Positions 1-15,100 of a stretch of 64,000 nucleotides of DNA are shown here, piece by piece. Position 1 is the first letter of the stretch; every line of letters begins with the position of its first letter. This DNA is from Apostichopus japonicus. Its lineage: Eukaryota; Echinodermata; Holothuroidea; Aspidochirotida; Stichopodidae. Made by a program: the position numbers and the translations under genes. The notes beneath the pieces are model-generated. The model saw only the letters and a list, made by a program, of their open reading frames with translations, ran no database searches and was not told the DNA's origin. The stretch spans positions 13,790,484 through 13,854,483 of the forward strand of contig NC_092564.1 of NCBI RefSeq assembly GCF_037975245.1. Reading direction: 5' to 3'.

Positions 1-51
1 TTTATTATCAAGTAGTGGATGTTCATAAATTTAGCCATGGTTCAAACTCAC

Positions 52-195
52 TCAGGTCTGAAATCACAGTCTGCCACCCAGTCAGTGTGTCCCTCTCCAG
101 TCATGATGATGTCACCATTTGGTATCGACCACATTTTCCAGGTCTGATCATCACTTGTGGTTGCAAGAATTTGCTTCTTTGGGTGCAAGGCCACA
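52..195 (-). CDS. SPAG16: SPAG16 exon 10 (first WD40 blades)
   Basis: 144 nt. Encodes SVALHPKKQILATTSDDQTW and then a GEGHTDWVADCDF motif, a WD40 blade with the GH and W landmarks. Acceptor gtcacAG, donor GA|GTGAGT. This is the last exon inside the window; the gene continues past base 1. Confidence 0.92.
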
Positions 196-3100
196 CTGTG
201 ACGACAAAATAGAGAAAAACATGATACAAAGTTATCAGAAAAATGTTTACAATAAAACATTAAATGTTTGTAAAGAAAATTAAAATTAGGCAACTTTAAA
301 TTTAGTTTTTATTTTATATCAGTGATAATGATTTAAGTATTCAACCATGATGTTGTACCATGGTGACTGGTCTTAGTTAACTAATTTAACATCATACTTC
401 ATAATTCAAGGAGCATCACTTAGAAAACATGTTAAAGCTATGATAACACTCTTACCAGCTTCTATCAATCAATCGAATAAGATCTTTTTCAGGTAAGAAA
501 ACAATAAAAATATCCTGAAAGTAAAACCAGGTGAGAACATATCGCAAATCATTCCAATACTGTGTTTTTCAATGAACTCCTTTGAGCCAATTCTACCATT
601 TAGACAGACAGAGTACTTCAGAGGGGATCGATGGGTATAAATAATACTTAGTGTAGTCTTGTCTTTCAAATGATATTCTGGTTATTCATTATTTAACTAA
701 ATTGTGTGGAAATTCTTCGCATAAGTAGGTCAAAGTCAAAACCACATCCTTTAATATGTTAAAGAATTTTGTATCTTTGGAGTATTTTCGGTGTTAAAAT
801 TTTATGAATTTTGAGTTATGAGTTATGAGTTAATGATTTCATAAATAGGAAAATGAAGCTTTGAGAAACATATACAGTGATGTGATGATTTCACAGAGTT
901 TTTGATCTAGTGCCCGGAGTAAGGAATGCTTCATCTGGTAAAAACATTTAGCATTCAAACACTCATATCTGGTGTAAGAGACAATGTGGAATATTTTTGT
1001 ATTCCATATCAGTGTTATATTGTGGGCTGACAGACTATCCCTTTTATTAAAGGTCATCAGTGTATTGGCCTCAAATTTCTGTGTGCTAAAATTACTAAAA
1101 GTACATTTGCACAAGGCTAACACATTTGTTGATGTTTGTGCATGAGTGACCCATTGTTTAACTTGCTAGCTTATGTATTAATTTGTGTTTAGCTGTGTTT
1201 TACTTGTGTTTTAGCACTTAAGAGAAGATCAATCAAGACGACAGTCATATGATAATGTGTTGTTACAAAAATGTGAATCTTTACAATTACCACTTGAGAG
1301 AGTAGTGTTAAATGGAGACAAAACTTTTAACAAATCCCAACTCTAACTGATGCCATTTTGATTCAGTGTTCTGTGATATCGCCCTCAGTTTTTCAAAGTT
1401 TTCAACCCTGAATGGCTGTGGTGTTTTAAAGGAGATTATCAAAATGGATCTTATTTCAATATGAATACAGAAGTAGGTTGATCCAGTACTTAATAAAGAG
1501 TAGGTAAAGAGAAGGAATGCTACAATTAAAACTTTAAAAAAAACATCACACTGCTGAAATTTATTTCTTGTGAGGTTAAAGAAAATGCATCCATCATGTG
1601 ACTGCACTAAGGAGTAGAAATTTGTTAATTGTGGTGTCATAAGTTTCTTCATAATTTGCTAATTTGGGGATTACCATCTCAAAACACACACACATCAAAC
1701 TAAATTTATTGTTCTAGTCTCCTAAAAAAAGCCCAAGAAGAATTTTCAATTCCATGTAACTTAAGTAAGATATTACCTACCTACTAACAGCTAATGTATG
1801 CGCCTGTATGGTGTGGGTGAATTTTTAATTCCATGTAACTTAAGTAAGATATAACCTACCTACTAACAGCTAATGTATGCGCCTGTATGGTGTGGGTGAG
1901 CCGGAAACCGCCAGTCCTGGTAAGGTGCGAGGAAGGTCCTTTGACATCTGCCAGGTCAGGGTTGACCCGGGTATCGATTGGGAAATCAGAATCCTATGAA
2001 GCAAGACATATATATGACTCTCAATACTTGTTAATATGTTCACGACACATTGTTGTACTTCTATTTTCTTGAAATGATCATGTTTTGTCAACACTATTAT
2101 TCTGTTGTATAATATTTTAACAGCAAACACACTAGAAGCTCACCTGGTTTGAAAAATTATGAATGGAAATGACAAATGCCTGTGTTCTAAAAAAAAAAAG
2201 AAAAAAAAAAAAAGGAATCTCTCAGCAAACGATACTAACCTCCAAAAAAGGAGTGTGATAAATGTTATTAAGTAATAAATATGCCAGGTCACCCAGGTGA
2301 CCATTTAATGTCTCCCTTGTTAAATAGCTGTCTCTTTAACACACACTCAACTACATTCAATGTCAGTTTATGTTACAGTCTATATGATCTGTGAGAAGCA
2401 GCTTCATATGTCATCACTACTTTCAGTGAATTAAAAACATTGCATGGCAATCCTCTTTTCAGACATTCATGTTTTTGTTGTATCTGTCTGCAAGTAGATT
2501 TAGTAGGGGAAAGTATTATTTGTTAATATGAGGGCTATGGAATGGACAGAATAGTTATGCAGGTTGATTAAATTGCACCAGATATTAAGAGCAGAATTTA
2601 CTTTTGTTCCATAACTTACACTCACCATAACTGACCAACTTTTCTCTTCCACACTACACAGTAAAAGTTCAATTCAGTTAGCATGTGGAACTGAAGTGTC
2701 TGGTAATAGACTTTGTCAAAGCAGGGTTCATTTTATACTAACCACTCACTAATACCAGATGTTAGGGTAAAAGACCTGTGGGTTGGCTAAGCTTAATTCA
2801 TTGCGCCACACCTTGGAAGCTAAATTGGTTCAAATATGACACAAAACCATCCAAACTCTCAATTTTGATAAATTCCATGTCCCCATTTATTCCCCTAGTT
2901 AAATTACTCTCTTGACTTTTCAGACACTATGTAATCATTTCTTGGTGTATCTGTTTACAATTTGGTGCCAATAATATTATAATCTGCCCATGCTACAAAA
3001 AATATGTTAAAAACCCCTCTAGTTTTAAACAGAAAAAAGATAAATATACGAAAGGAATTAGCATACATATATGTAGGTTGGCAACTCACTTTGGGATGTC

Positions 3101-6100
3101 TGGGTAGTTCTTGGTTAGTGACATCAAGGTTGCTAGGGTCAACTTCATAACGACGAGAACTGCCTTCTTTTGCCGTTTTCACAGCCGACTGTGTGGGCCC
3201 TTCTCCTGACGCATACATTAAACGACGCTCCTCCCTGGTCATGTTCTGCGAGTTAAACATGGTCGCAGTTTCCAAGTTTCTGAGGGTAGCCTGCAGACCT
3301 GCTACCTAAATCAAAAGCAGAAAAAAAGACACCCATTTAGCTACTATTACTAATCTGGTCACCACAGCAAGCACAAAACAGTTCATTTATCTATGAACTA
3401 TGTCAAGAGGCAGTTTCAATGCTTGGTTTGGTTCTGACATTGCTCTTGAGGGAAAAGTTATTGACATGATTTGAAGTGCAGTTGTGGAAGTGAACAGTCA
3501 AAAATGAATGGAATTTCAATAAAATTTGACTGTTTGGGATAGTACTATTACCAGCCCTCAGTGACAGGTATAATGAATCACACTTTCCACGGTTCAAGAT
3601 TATTATATAGGATTCATTGTTAGTCAGGTTTTTTGTATTAGGGCAGTCAGTTTAACTTGGTTCTACGTATCCAGACTGGACAATGATAGAAGTGAAACCA
3701 ATGAAAACTGAACAATCTATCAGCTTACAGTATCACATTAAATAAAGATAAAAGGAGGTTTGGTGTGAGATTGATTTTACACTTGAAGGTGTGGTGAGGA
3801 GAGAAAAATAAATGGAGGAGGAAATGTCCAAGTTCTGTAAAGGTCCTGTTCATTATTAAAGATGTATTTCACACTTGAAATTGCCACAGTACCATAATAT
3901 TACTAAACTAGAGCAATAAAAGAAATATAAGGCCCATGGATACATAGAAACACCACAAAAATCATATTTGGAAGGATAATAGAAGGCGTAAACATTACCA
4001 ATGCTATACTATTACATTATTCTGTAGGACACAAGATTTGTCAACACAGCAGTAAACAGTTAATGGATGGAAATGCTAAATGAGGAAAAGCGAAATGATT
4101 GTGATTAAAGTAAAATTTCTTCCTTAGATTCAGGGCTATCCAATTATGCGTGAATAATTGCTTGCTCAACATAACCAATGAAAGTACAGTTTTAAGATAA
4201 GACAACATATGACAATCTCCTCAGATAACTGAAGCAGGGGAGGGGGTTTAAGGGGATTCTTTTTGTAGTGTGAAGTGATTTAACGTAATTTTATACTTTT
4301 ATTTAATTATTTGAAACCATTTGAATTTTATGGCTTCTTTCATCTTTCTTTCTTCTTTCTATCTTTTGTGTTTATTTATCTTCTAATCCCCTTTAATTCC
4401 CGTTTAACTGTGTAATTTGATACCACATGGCAGTATTCAATGCAAGTTGTTCATCTTTGGTGAAATGACAAGTAGGCTTGTAGTACAACAGCATGAGAAT
4501 GAGTACACACTTCACATTGGATGGAGTATAAATTTGAGTACAAAGTATGAGTACAAGGCTATAGGTGCATGTGCTAGTACTTGCACTAGTATCCGTAATA
4601 GATTCAAAAATAACATGACAAACAGTACAAATCCATGAGGATGAGTAGAAGCACAGTCAGCTATGCTGGATTACTACAATGAGTACAGACTCACCCATGA
4701 GTCTGATGACAAGTGAGAGAGATGACTTACTTGGTTTACAGCTCTATCTCTCTCTAGCTTAGACAACATCTTCTCCTTCATGGCAGATTCATACTTTTGC
4801 TTCAGCTGGGTCAGGGTTGGTTCGTAGGAGGCATAGTGTCTCTTCAGCCTTCATAGGATAAATATTTTTAGAAAACTTAAAAATCATCTGTATTAATTCC
4901 AAAACTATTTGCACATGGCTTTGAACTTTGAACTTGAACCTCTGCAGGAAAATGAGAGACAGCCGTAGATTTTTGAGTTAAATATCTCAAATAATGCTGT
5001 GTCATGTAAAATTTGAGCTCTATGGTCACATATTGGAAGAATATTAACATACTGTGATGACTTGCCTGATGATTCTTTGCATAGCTTCTGCTATTATTGA
5101 AACACATAATACATAGTTTGATACTACTATTTTTGCACACCCTTTTTAGTAACATTGAATCCTACTCTCTTGGTTATTAAAGGCATTGAAAACTCGCCCC
5201 AAAAAGTTTTCTTTTTTTTTTCCTTTTTTTTCCATAAAAAAAGTTAACTTTCTGTTGCTTGCAAGTTTTTTTCTTGTTGAGCTACAAAATGCAGACAGTA
5301 ATGAAATGTGATACCTTGTTATTTTTTATCTGGACCTGAGATGTCCATCGCTGTTTGGAACACTGTGTTGTGGGTATTGACCGGAACTGTATGTATTGAC
5401 TGTACACTAGTGTCTAATTACAGACAGTAGCAAGCTGTGTGTGTGTGTGTATTTTCTGGGATCGGTGGTGGTGTCTAACACTTCTGTTACACCTCATTCG
5501 AAACTAGGTCAGATTACTGGCATCGGACCTTTCTTTGTGTGTGAGTCTTCACTCCCTCCAAGATTAAGGGTATAGGATCATCTTCCACCTTCCCAGGCAT
5601 TGCACTGATTCATAAATCTCAGTTTTAAATGCTACTAAAACTGCACACATATGTTCCAGCCTCTTACAAATGTGTCCTTCTCAGTTGGAAGTTAAAATTT
5701 GAAGCTATTACCTTTTGATATCTTCAATCAGCTTGTTTTTCTCCTGCACAACCCGTTTGTGGTGCATACGATGAAAGTCCCGTTCTTTGCGAAGCTTCAC
5801 ATAAGTGTCCTTGGCTTTACTGAAAACAGAGAAATGGATTTAGTGTCATATTTTAACATTGTGAAATTTTATGTAACGATTATATAATGCTACATTAGAA
5901 ATGATCATAATCAGAAAATCCTCCTCTCATCCCATTGAACCTATCCGATTCCTACATATCTTTACCCAACCCATCTCTTCCTCCCCCCACACTGCCCCAC
6001 TCAACCCATCTCTCCCCCCACACTGCTCCCCCCCCCCGCCTTCGAACATATAGAAAGCCAAGGAGATGATTTAAATATAGTGTATATTTGATGAATGTGA

Positions 6101-9100
6101 GAACAATTATTTGCCATCCCAACATACTTTGCTGCATTTTTGAATTTTTGCAAATCACTCCTCATGGTTTTGACTACGCTGTCTAGTTGTTGGTTCCTGG
6201 TATATACATCAGGTACTGTGGTGACGTCTTCCCTGTTTAGCTCTCCTCTCTCCTGAAGTTCATACCTACAAAAGATAAATATATGGCTTGCATTCTTGAC
6301 ACTAAGTTCCTTTCTATTTCAAAATACAATCAAAATTGCATGATACTTTCTTCATAACTTACACAAGAGTAATATGAAACTGGCATGATATTGGTACAAT
6401 TTAAGGAAAAGTTTTTAAGGATGATGATAAGACCTATCTGAGGACTGTAAAAACATGAGTATCATCATTCTTAAATACCCAAACCAGTAAGGTTTGGGGG
6501 CTTTACTTCACTCCTCTCTTAAATAAAAATGGAATGTAGTAAATACAATGAAACACTGAAACTGTAATTGATATGAAATTAATATTCCAGTGACAGAAAA
6601 GTAGATGTCTATTTTTGGATAATTTTTATTTCTTGCCACTTCAAGAAATTCAGTGCATAATCCAAAATAGTGTCAATGAAAGGTATATCATGATTTGGTA
6701 AAACATCACTTACAAGTAGGTCTTATTGTGCACTAACCAGTATTCTTGTAGGTACAATGGCACATGAACAAAGATAGCCATTTATCAAACTAGGGCACCT
6801 AATTAGCACCAAATAAATGTTTAATAAACAGAATTTATTATTCATGATATGATCGTAAACAGTTTCATTTCCCAACTAATTTTTCACATTACTCACAGGA
6901 GAAATGTACACCTGAACTTTTCACAAGAATAGTAGACATTTTTTGTCACTGTTTTAGAAGAAACAAGAACTTCACCAGCAAAGTTCATTAACAGACTACA
7001 TTGTTACCAGATTCTGGAATCAAATAGTAGTAAAAAGATACTGAGCAAACTCTACTGTTTGAAAGACAAACTAAGTATTAATAAAACAAGGTTAGAGGGG
7101 GAAGGCCGTGAAAGATTTGGGGTGAAGAGGTAAGGGCGCAACCACCATTTTTGGTATATGGGTAGGGGTATAGATTTTCTTGGGAGGTGTTTAAGTGATG
7201 GTGGTGTCCATTCCTAATTGAGAAAATTTGTAAAAATGGAAGGTGCTTATATCCAACAAAGTGGTATACTTTGTAACTTCTGAATCAATGAATTCACAAC
7301 TGCTTAGGTTTTAATTGTTATATAATTCACATGTACTTCAAAGGCTTAGAAAGGCTTTGTAATATTCTGTCAGGTGAGGGCAGGGTGCCTTGAGCAACCT
7401 TGATTTTATTGGGGACTGACCCCACCCCCACCTACCCTCCAGAAGCATGTTTCCATCCTTTCCATTTTTCCCCTTTCATTTTATTTTCTCATTACTTAAA
7501 CCAAACTTGGGTGGTCTGATTCCTCTGCCTTCTATCACTGTAGAATCATGCAGTAGAGGAATGGGCAACAGAAACTGCTAATGTTTAGTAAGACCCATCC
7601 ATTTTTTTTCTGGAATACATGTGAACAGCTTACATGGTGAGAGTGGGCTTTTCTTTTCTTTTCTTTTTCCTTCTTTTTTTAAACTTTCCAGGGGACTAGA
7701 GAGACAAGGATATATGTCATTAATTAACAGCTTCATCAATCCATCAATTGTGAATAAGATGTTACTAACCTAGTTTGTTTTCAAAACTCTTATTGTTATT
7801 CTGGAATTCCTAGAGTGCTAGAATCCCTGGGATTTAGAACAACCTCTTAATTTCAAAGCAGGGGTATCTTAAAGTGATATACCATGATTACTAATGGGCA
7901 AAACAGTATATGTAATACATTTAAAATGCTCCTGACAGCTAAAAGGAATATTTGCCTTTGACTTATTATGAATTCATCTCATATTTTATTTGACAATACA
8001 GTTCTATGCTAATACAGTTCATCACTTTCACTTACAGAGTTTGGTTCAAATAATGAAGAATAAGTAAACCAAATTTGAAGTTGGAAACTTTTAGAGAATG
8101 GAAAAGAGCAAAGAAATTTCATTGCTCTTTTCCATTAGTCAATAAATAAGTACTTCAAATGAAATTGTTAATGAAATGTACACAGCTTTACTAAACTGAG
8201 CTGTCAAAGTTCTTGGAAATATATCAATAGAAATTAAACAGATTCATTTTAATTTCAACATCTATTGGGGTTTATTTCAACTATTTGGTGCTATTTGCCA
8301 TCCCTTACCAACTTCTCCATACACAATTATCCTCTCAATGATTTTACTTATCTCTCATCACTTATGAAAATGATCACATTGCTACATAATGGCCAAATTG
8401 CTGAACAAGAAATGTAAGTGATGTCAGAGTTTAAAAAAAAAAAGAGCATAGAATATGTACACACTAACCTCCCCCTAACCCCCCCCCTAACACCTCACCC
8501 CCAGTCAAGCATACAAAAAAACTGTCTGGGGAGGAGGAGATTAAAAGTTAAATGACTGTTTTCTTTTATATCCCAAGCCCAAGTAAACATCTAACATCAT
8601 GCTACAAATTTGGACTTTAGAGTGTAAGATGATAACTACTATGTATATATCCCTTTAAAGATGATAACACCTGTAGCAGCCATTTGATACTGCTACCTAT
8701 CATCATTTAAACCACCTTCCAGAATTTCCCATGGGTTCTTTTCACCTTGAGAAAAAAGAAGAGCTAATCAAAGCTATTGAAGTGTAAGTATTCTAAATTC
8801 TTTCACAGAGAAAATGCTATGGGGTCTATTGTTTTCACATTTCTTCTCAACCACTGTGTACAATATGCACAAACTACATAATGCCTTTTAATCTCACCAC
8901 ACAGGAAGTTCTTATAAACACTTGATACCCACCAACAACTGTCAACTGATATAGGTAAAGTTAACTAGGAAGTACAAGTGTGTGGGAATAGCTAAATGAC
9001 ATAACAAATGTTTGTTTTTGCTTAAAAAATTGTATCACCCATTGTGGAGAAAATAGAGTATAGTTACTAGGGGCGCTCAATGGTTGGACTGGAGAGAGTC

Positions 9101-12100
9101 ATGGATGGCTTGGTTGGTTATTAATATCACAAGAAACGAGTGTTAGTCATGTTGGTTTGGTAGAAGGACATGAGTAACTATGAAAAGGTCTAAGAAAGAT
9201 ACAGACAAATATGTATACAAGAGATAGTCCTAGATCTCAACATCATCATCTTACAATTAAAACTTATATCTAACCTGTTTCACAAGAAAATAATGGTCTC
9301 CAAATATCGAAAATACTAGGAAAAATTAAGATTGATAAATATCCTATAAAATATATATGTTATGTTTCAGTAAGGAAATATCCATTAACCCCTTCATCCC
9401 TTCTCATTCCTTAACCTCATCTATCTTTTTCTCTCCTTTTCCCTCTCTTTGAACCCTCCCATCCTCCCCCCTCCCCTGCCCCCAGATCCCTGAAACAATT
9501 GCTACAGATTATTACAGAGAATTATTTAACAAAAAATTATTTGTCACTTACCACTCGGTTTGGAAAGAATCAAGAGTTCGCATCATACCCATCTTGACCA
9601 AGAAGTTACGGACGAAGTCATCGACCACCTCTGGTCGTTGTGTAACAGCAGGAAGGGACTTGGTTTCACTCAAATGCTACAACAACAAGATATAACAGTA
9701 GTAAGGATTACCTACATCATTACCTACAGGGTGCATTAATTATTGAGAGAGTTGGTTACCATTAGAAATGAACAAATACATGGTAAAGACTACAGTAGAC
9801 TAAAGCGACAATATTTGAGTTGATCATTGGTATATTCACTATTTTGCATTAATTTCACCATAAATTACAAAAGAATTTCTACCACAAATTATGTTTGTTT
9901 TACATCATAAGTCAATTTTAAGGATTTGCCCATTTGTTCATGGTCTTTACAAGGTAAGATCAAATTAAGCTGTGTAATAAATGAATTAAATTTAGCATAC
10001 TAAATCAACCATGATTGCAACAGAAAATATAAAGAATAATTAATAAAGAGAGAGCTGTATTAGTACCATCTATCTCCATATTTCAATCACAATTAACAAT
10101 ATTTCTAAACGTTGTATCCGCACATTTGATTTAGAGACTCTCCCTTTAAAGTATGTCTAATTGACAGGATAATGAAACCATTGCCTCTGCTATCTTCTTT
10201 CATTACACCAAACAGATCAATACATATATTTGATAAATTCACAGACTTTTTTATGTGCCCCTTTTCATGTGTCCCTACCCTCCTGATGGAATAGCATAAC
10301 TTTTATATTACACTTCTTTTGTTTTAACATCTTAGTAACCATTATATAGTAAAGACTACCTTGCTCCTACTTTTAAATGTAATACCTGTCGCATAGAAAT
10401 GATCATTTGCTGTAGAGATTCTCCCTTTAAAGGATGTGTAATTGGCAGTATAATTAAAACATTGCCTCCCATATCTGATTTCATTACAAAAACAAACCCA
10501 ATACATGGAAATGTTTGAAAACAACCTTGCTGGGGTTTTCTCTTTGAAGTCAGGTTTGGTTTCTGCAGTTTGAACTCTCAATGCAAAGGTTAACCTACTA
10601 TGAAGCCTACTAAACAGGAAGCCCAATAAACCTCTGTGGATAGGATACACAAGTAGGTCACTCCCTAAATAATGGGTCAAATTTTTGATTGGGTGTTTCT
10701 GTAATATTTACTGTGAAATTAAGAAATTTTCTTATAAATGCATATATACCCTTCCTTTTGATATATAAAGCAACAAGATGAAAGAGAGGTTAATATGCAA
10801 AGCAGATACTTCATCATAGAACCATTATAGTTTGTACACTCCTTCTGTACAATATGACTACATTTTTGAACGGTAAAACATAGTAGTCTCATAACGTACT
10901 AACATGAGGGTCACCATATATCTTTGGATGATAATTGGGATATAAGCATCCTGGGGGACGGATGCATCAAGGGGAGGGGGAGGGTGGTGGGGGGGTGAGG
11001 TAAGGTGCAAAAGAATGTTTGGATTTTTAGAGGGCCACAGACCAAATAGCCGCATATTTAAAGCTGCATGCACCAGTTTAGTACAACGTGAAATGTCCTA
11101 CACTATTTATTTTTACTAGAATTTTCCCAGATAAAAAGTGGTTAATTAGTATCATTTTGCCAGAAATGATGAACTTTAAAATTTTACTCCACCAAACTTC
11201 TGTAGTCTAGTGTATCATGAAAACAGTGATTCACAAACACCTTTAGAAAATTGGGGTAACTTGGTTTGCCGCTCAAACACAAAGTTTCGTTGGCAAAGCG
11301 ATTAATGTATCTAGTGTGTGCAAATGACTTTAATTTTCTGCATTATTAACCTTTAAGTAACATGTGAAGTCCAAAACAGTGTAAAAATGGATATAAGCAT
11401 TTACATTTCCAGCACATGACTTATTGATGTTACCACAGTTTTGACTGATATTTACCACAAATGATATCAGCAAGTGTTAAAAACTTTTATATTATATAAA
11501 CGCCATTAATCAGCAGACTATACAGTAGATATTTCTAAACATTGTCTTTCTTAAAATTTTGTGTAAACAATGAACAGTAATCTTGTTTGAAATTCACTCA
11601 AAGCATACTTTTTTAAATTCTTTACAGGCCCCTTTTTTTAACCAGGTATGCACTCCATAGCTGGATCCTTTGTATTAGCAAAAAAGTGCCGGTAATCAAA
11701 AGATTGACATTTTTCGTTTCATCCATCCATCGTTTCATCCATCCAATAGTCAAACTTATGTGATATATGTCAATGCTACACATTAATTTTTTGATAAAAA
11801 GTCACAATTTCAAATATGTAGAAAAAAAGTGGAAATTTCAGAAAAATTGACAATATTCAATAAACTAGTTGAAGTTTGGGATAATTTTAATACAAAAGGG
11901 GATATTTTTATATAAAACTATTATCATTTTGAGCATGTAGTGGAAAATTTTAAAATAGTGGAAAGGGAAACCGAAGAGGAAACGAAGTTAAGATTCTTAT
12001 AAAAAGTTGAAATTTTGAGGAACACAACAAAATTTTGATAAGAAATTAAGATCGTAAAGAAGTAATGGAAAATTAAAGGAATTCCAAATTTCAGACAATT

Positions 12101-15100
12101 TGCCCCAATGTCAACAATCGGTCACCCTCAAAATGAATCTAACTACACCTCATCTGTTTCTGAAAGGCAACCTGCCAACTCTTTCAACAATAGATCAGAT
12201 ATTTTTGGATATATGTTTTGAAAGAGGGCTTTGTGGTCAGTGTAGTTTAAACTGTAAGGAGCCACAACAGTTTCTCTCACTGAAACTTTTAGCTCTCCCC
12301 AGACAAAATATTACAGTAGATGATAAGGTGAATGGTAGGAATATGGTAGGAAAAATCCTAACATTGTGACTACTACTGAATGACTGAAATAATCAATTAT
12401 GTTGTTATCTCTCAATGTGACAAATTTATATCGAATTTGAAAGAGGAGTCTTTTTGCAGATAAACGAAAATGTTCTGACAATTTTTTGTAAGGTTTCCAA
12501 ACTTTCGGTGACATCCCTATGTTCTGACGTCTCTATGTTCCGACGTCTCTATGTTCCGACAAATTGTTTGGACCCAAATTTTTTCGGACCCAATTTTTTT
12601 TTGGGAGACTCAATCTTTTTGGTCCCCCATTTTTAGAACCAAATTTTTTTGGGGGACTTAATTTTTTGGGCCCCAAATATTTTGGGACCCAATTTTTTTT
12701 GGGGGGACTCAATTTTTTTGGACCAACATTTTTTCTGACCTACCTTTTTGGGGGAAACAATTTTTTGGACGCACCAAATTTTTTTCAGGAAGAAAGGGCC
12801 CAAAGTTTGTTATGACCCAAATAGTGCTTGTGACCGAAAATTGCTTGTGACCCGAAATTTAATTGTTTGTACTCAAATATTTTGGGACCAAAATCATTTT
12901 GGTCAAAAAAAATTTTGGTCCGAAAACATGTTGGTGTCAAAAATTTTGGTCCAAAAAAATATTGGTCATAAAAATATATTGGTCTAAAATAATTTTGGTC
13001 CGAACAAAGTTGGTCCGAAAACATGTTGGTCAACAATTTTGGTCCAAAAAAAATTGAGTCGGAAAAAATTTGGGTAAAAAAAATTAAGAGTCCAAATAAT
13101 TGTCGGAACATAGAGACGTCGGAACATAGAGACGTCGGAACATAGAGACGTCGGAACATAGAGACGTCGGAACATAGAGACTTCGGAACATAGAGACGTC
13201 GGAACATAGAGACGTCGGAACATAGAGACGTCGGAACATAGAGACGTCGGAACATAGAGACGTCGGAACATAGAGACGTCGGAACATAGAGACGTCGGAA
13301 CATAGAGACGTCGGAACATAGAGACGTCGGAACATAGAGATCTATGTAACCAAACTTTCTACTGCCCAAACCCCCCACACAAATGTTATCACTACTTTTA
13401 ACTGCTTGGACACACATACTACTTGTTTAAACCAAACTGTAAAGTGAAACCACCAACACCAATACTCTGGATTGAGGTAAAGTTGTCTCAAAACTAAGTT
13501 AGATTTTTAATATTACTCTTATTGATGGGGTTTGGGCAACTTTGGGGTATTGAAAGATACAGGGACCTGGAGGGATAAGGAGAGGGAAACCCCAAGACAC
13601 GTACATTATATATCACAATTTTGAATTTGGCAATATGCCTGTCAGCCATAAAGACCCAGACCGAGAGCGTGAGATATATTAAGTTATGCCATAGGAAATT
13701 GGTAGGAGTTTAGACTAAGATACGATTGAGTTAGACTGGTGTAGGAGAAATGGACAATACATCGATTTCAATGTCCTAAGTTGTTAACACAAACTATGCC
13801 TAGTCTATCCCTAGCACTCATAGAAAAGACCTATCCTAACATGCTGCATTGATCATACCAATGTACCTTTGTATATTTTTCAAATATTCTGCAAATTGCT
13901 CACTGCCTTTAGAGTTGTCATTCACATTGCTTTGCTAACACACTTGCTTCTATTACAAGCCTTAATGCATTCATGTTTCATTACCAAGGTTGACATAAGC
14001 TCTAATTATGACACCTCAGTGGTTGAGTTTAAATTCAATTCAGGCTATTCTTTGTAGTGATTAATGGGGGTCCAGTATGACAGAATACATGAATTTATTC
14101 TGTAAATCCACTGGTCCTAGAAAGCTATAAACCTATGTTGCTCTGTGCTTAAAGTTACTTAACTTTTCTTTGTGTTAATGTTGTTTGTTTGAAACAAAGA
14201 CTTCCCAATTTCTTGATAAAAAAAAAAAATGACATGGGGAAACAAGGAAAGCAGTAAAACGGTGCGATGCTTTTGACTACTTTTGCTTATAATTAGCGCC
14301 TTATAAGTGTTTGACAGTATTATTATTATTACTAAGCATTAAATTTTACTCATGTCAATTGCTTATATTATATGTCTGAATATTAATTGTCAAAATCTGC
14401 TAAATTACACAAAAGAAATCTATTTACATCCATACTTCTTGATATGAGTTTATAGTAGGTAACTTTTGGGTACTTGAGCAAGGTGCACTTTCATTAAGGT
14501 GTTTTAAGAGGGCTTTTGCCAGATTTATCAGACCTAATGCATGACCAACAATAACTCCCTTTCCCCTCCCTCCTCTTCTATTACATGGTTCATGCATAGA
14601 GAAAATTATACATAGTCTACATACCGCAGCTTCGTCATCTTCTTGAGCCTCCTGGATGGTGCGAACTGCGGCATGCAAGTCTTCATCTGCCTCTGAAAGT
14701 AGATGAAAGAGAACATGCAGAAATAACTAAGAAACTTCTGACAATCTGGGGATTTTATGACTAAGAAAAGATGATTAGATCAAGACTGGAGCTGTTATAC
14801 AACTTATCCCATAGAACAAGTAAATATGGATGTGAATATTTGTTATTACTCTGGATAAAATGTTCTTCTTTCATATTCAGATAAATTATTATGCAGTCAT
14901 AATGCAACAAGCAAGCATAAGTGGAGCTTTTCCCACCCCTTCCCCCTCCTCCCTTTCTCTTTTGCTCCTCATCATTCCAAACAACCGTTGTTTTATATAA
15001 AGACAGTGCATATTGTGCACAATTGCATAATTAACTGAAGCAGCTGCCAAATTATTTGCCCTCTGTTTTCAATGTCCTAAATAAAAAGTTACCATTTCTA

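Larger units (their letters stand above)
9677..14624 (-). other. SPAG16 intron 3
   Basis: 4.9-kb intron. It contains a diverged 281-bp-spaced duplication (10131-10220 and 10412-10505) and the foldback element at 12507-13349. I saw no additional SPAG16 exon. Confidence 0.65.

Noticed and set aside
12785-13417. 210-residue minus-strand frame with repeating MFRRLYVPTSLCSDVS
   Set aside because: It is the translation of the 16-bp repeat of the foldback element. All three frames stay open because the unit rotates the frame; no gene signals.
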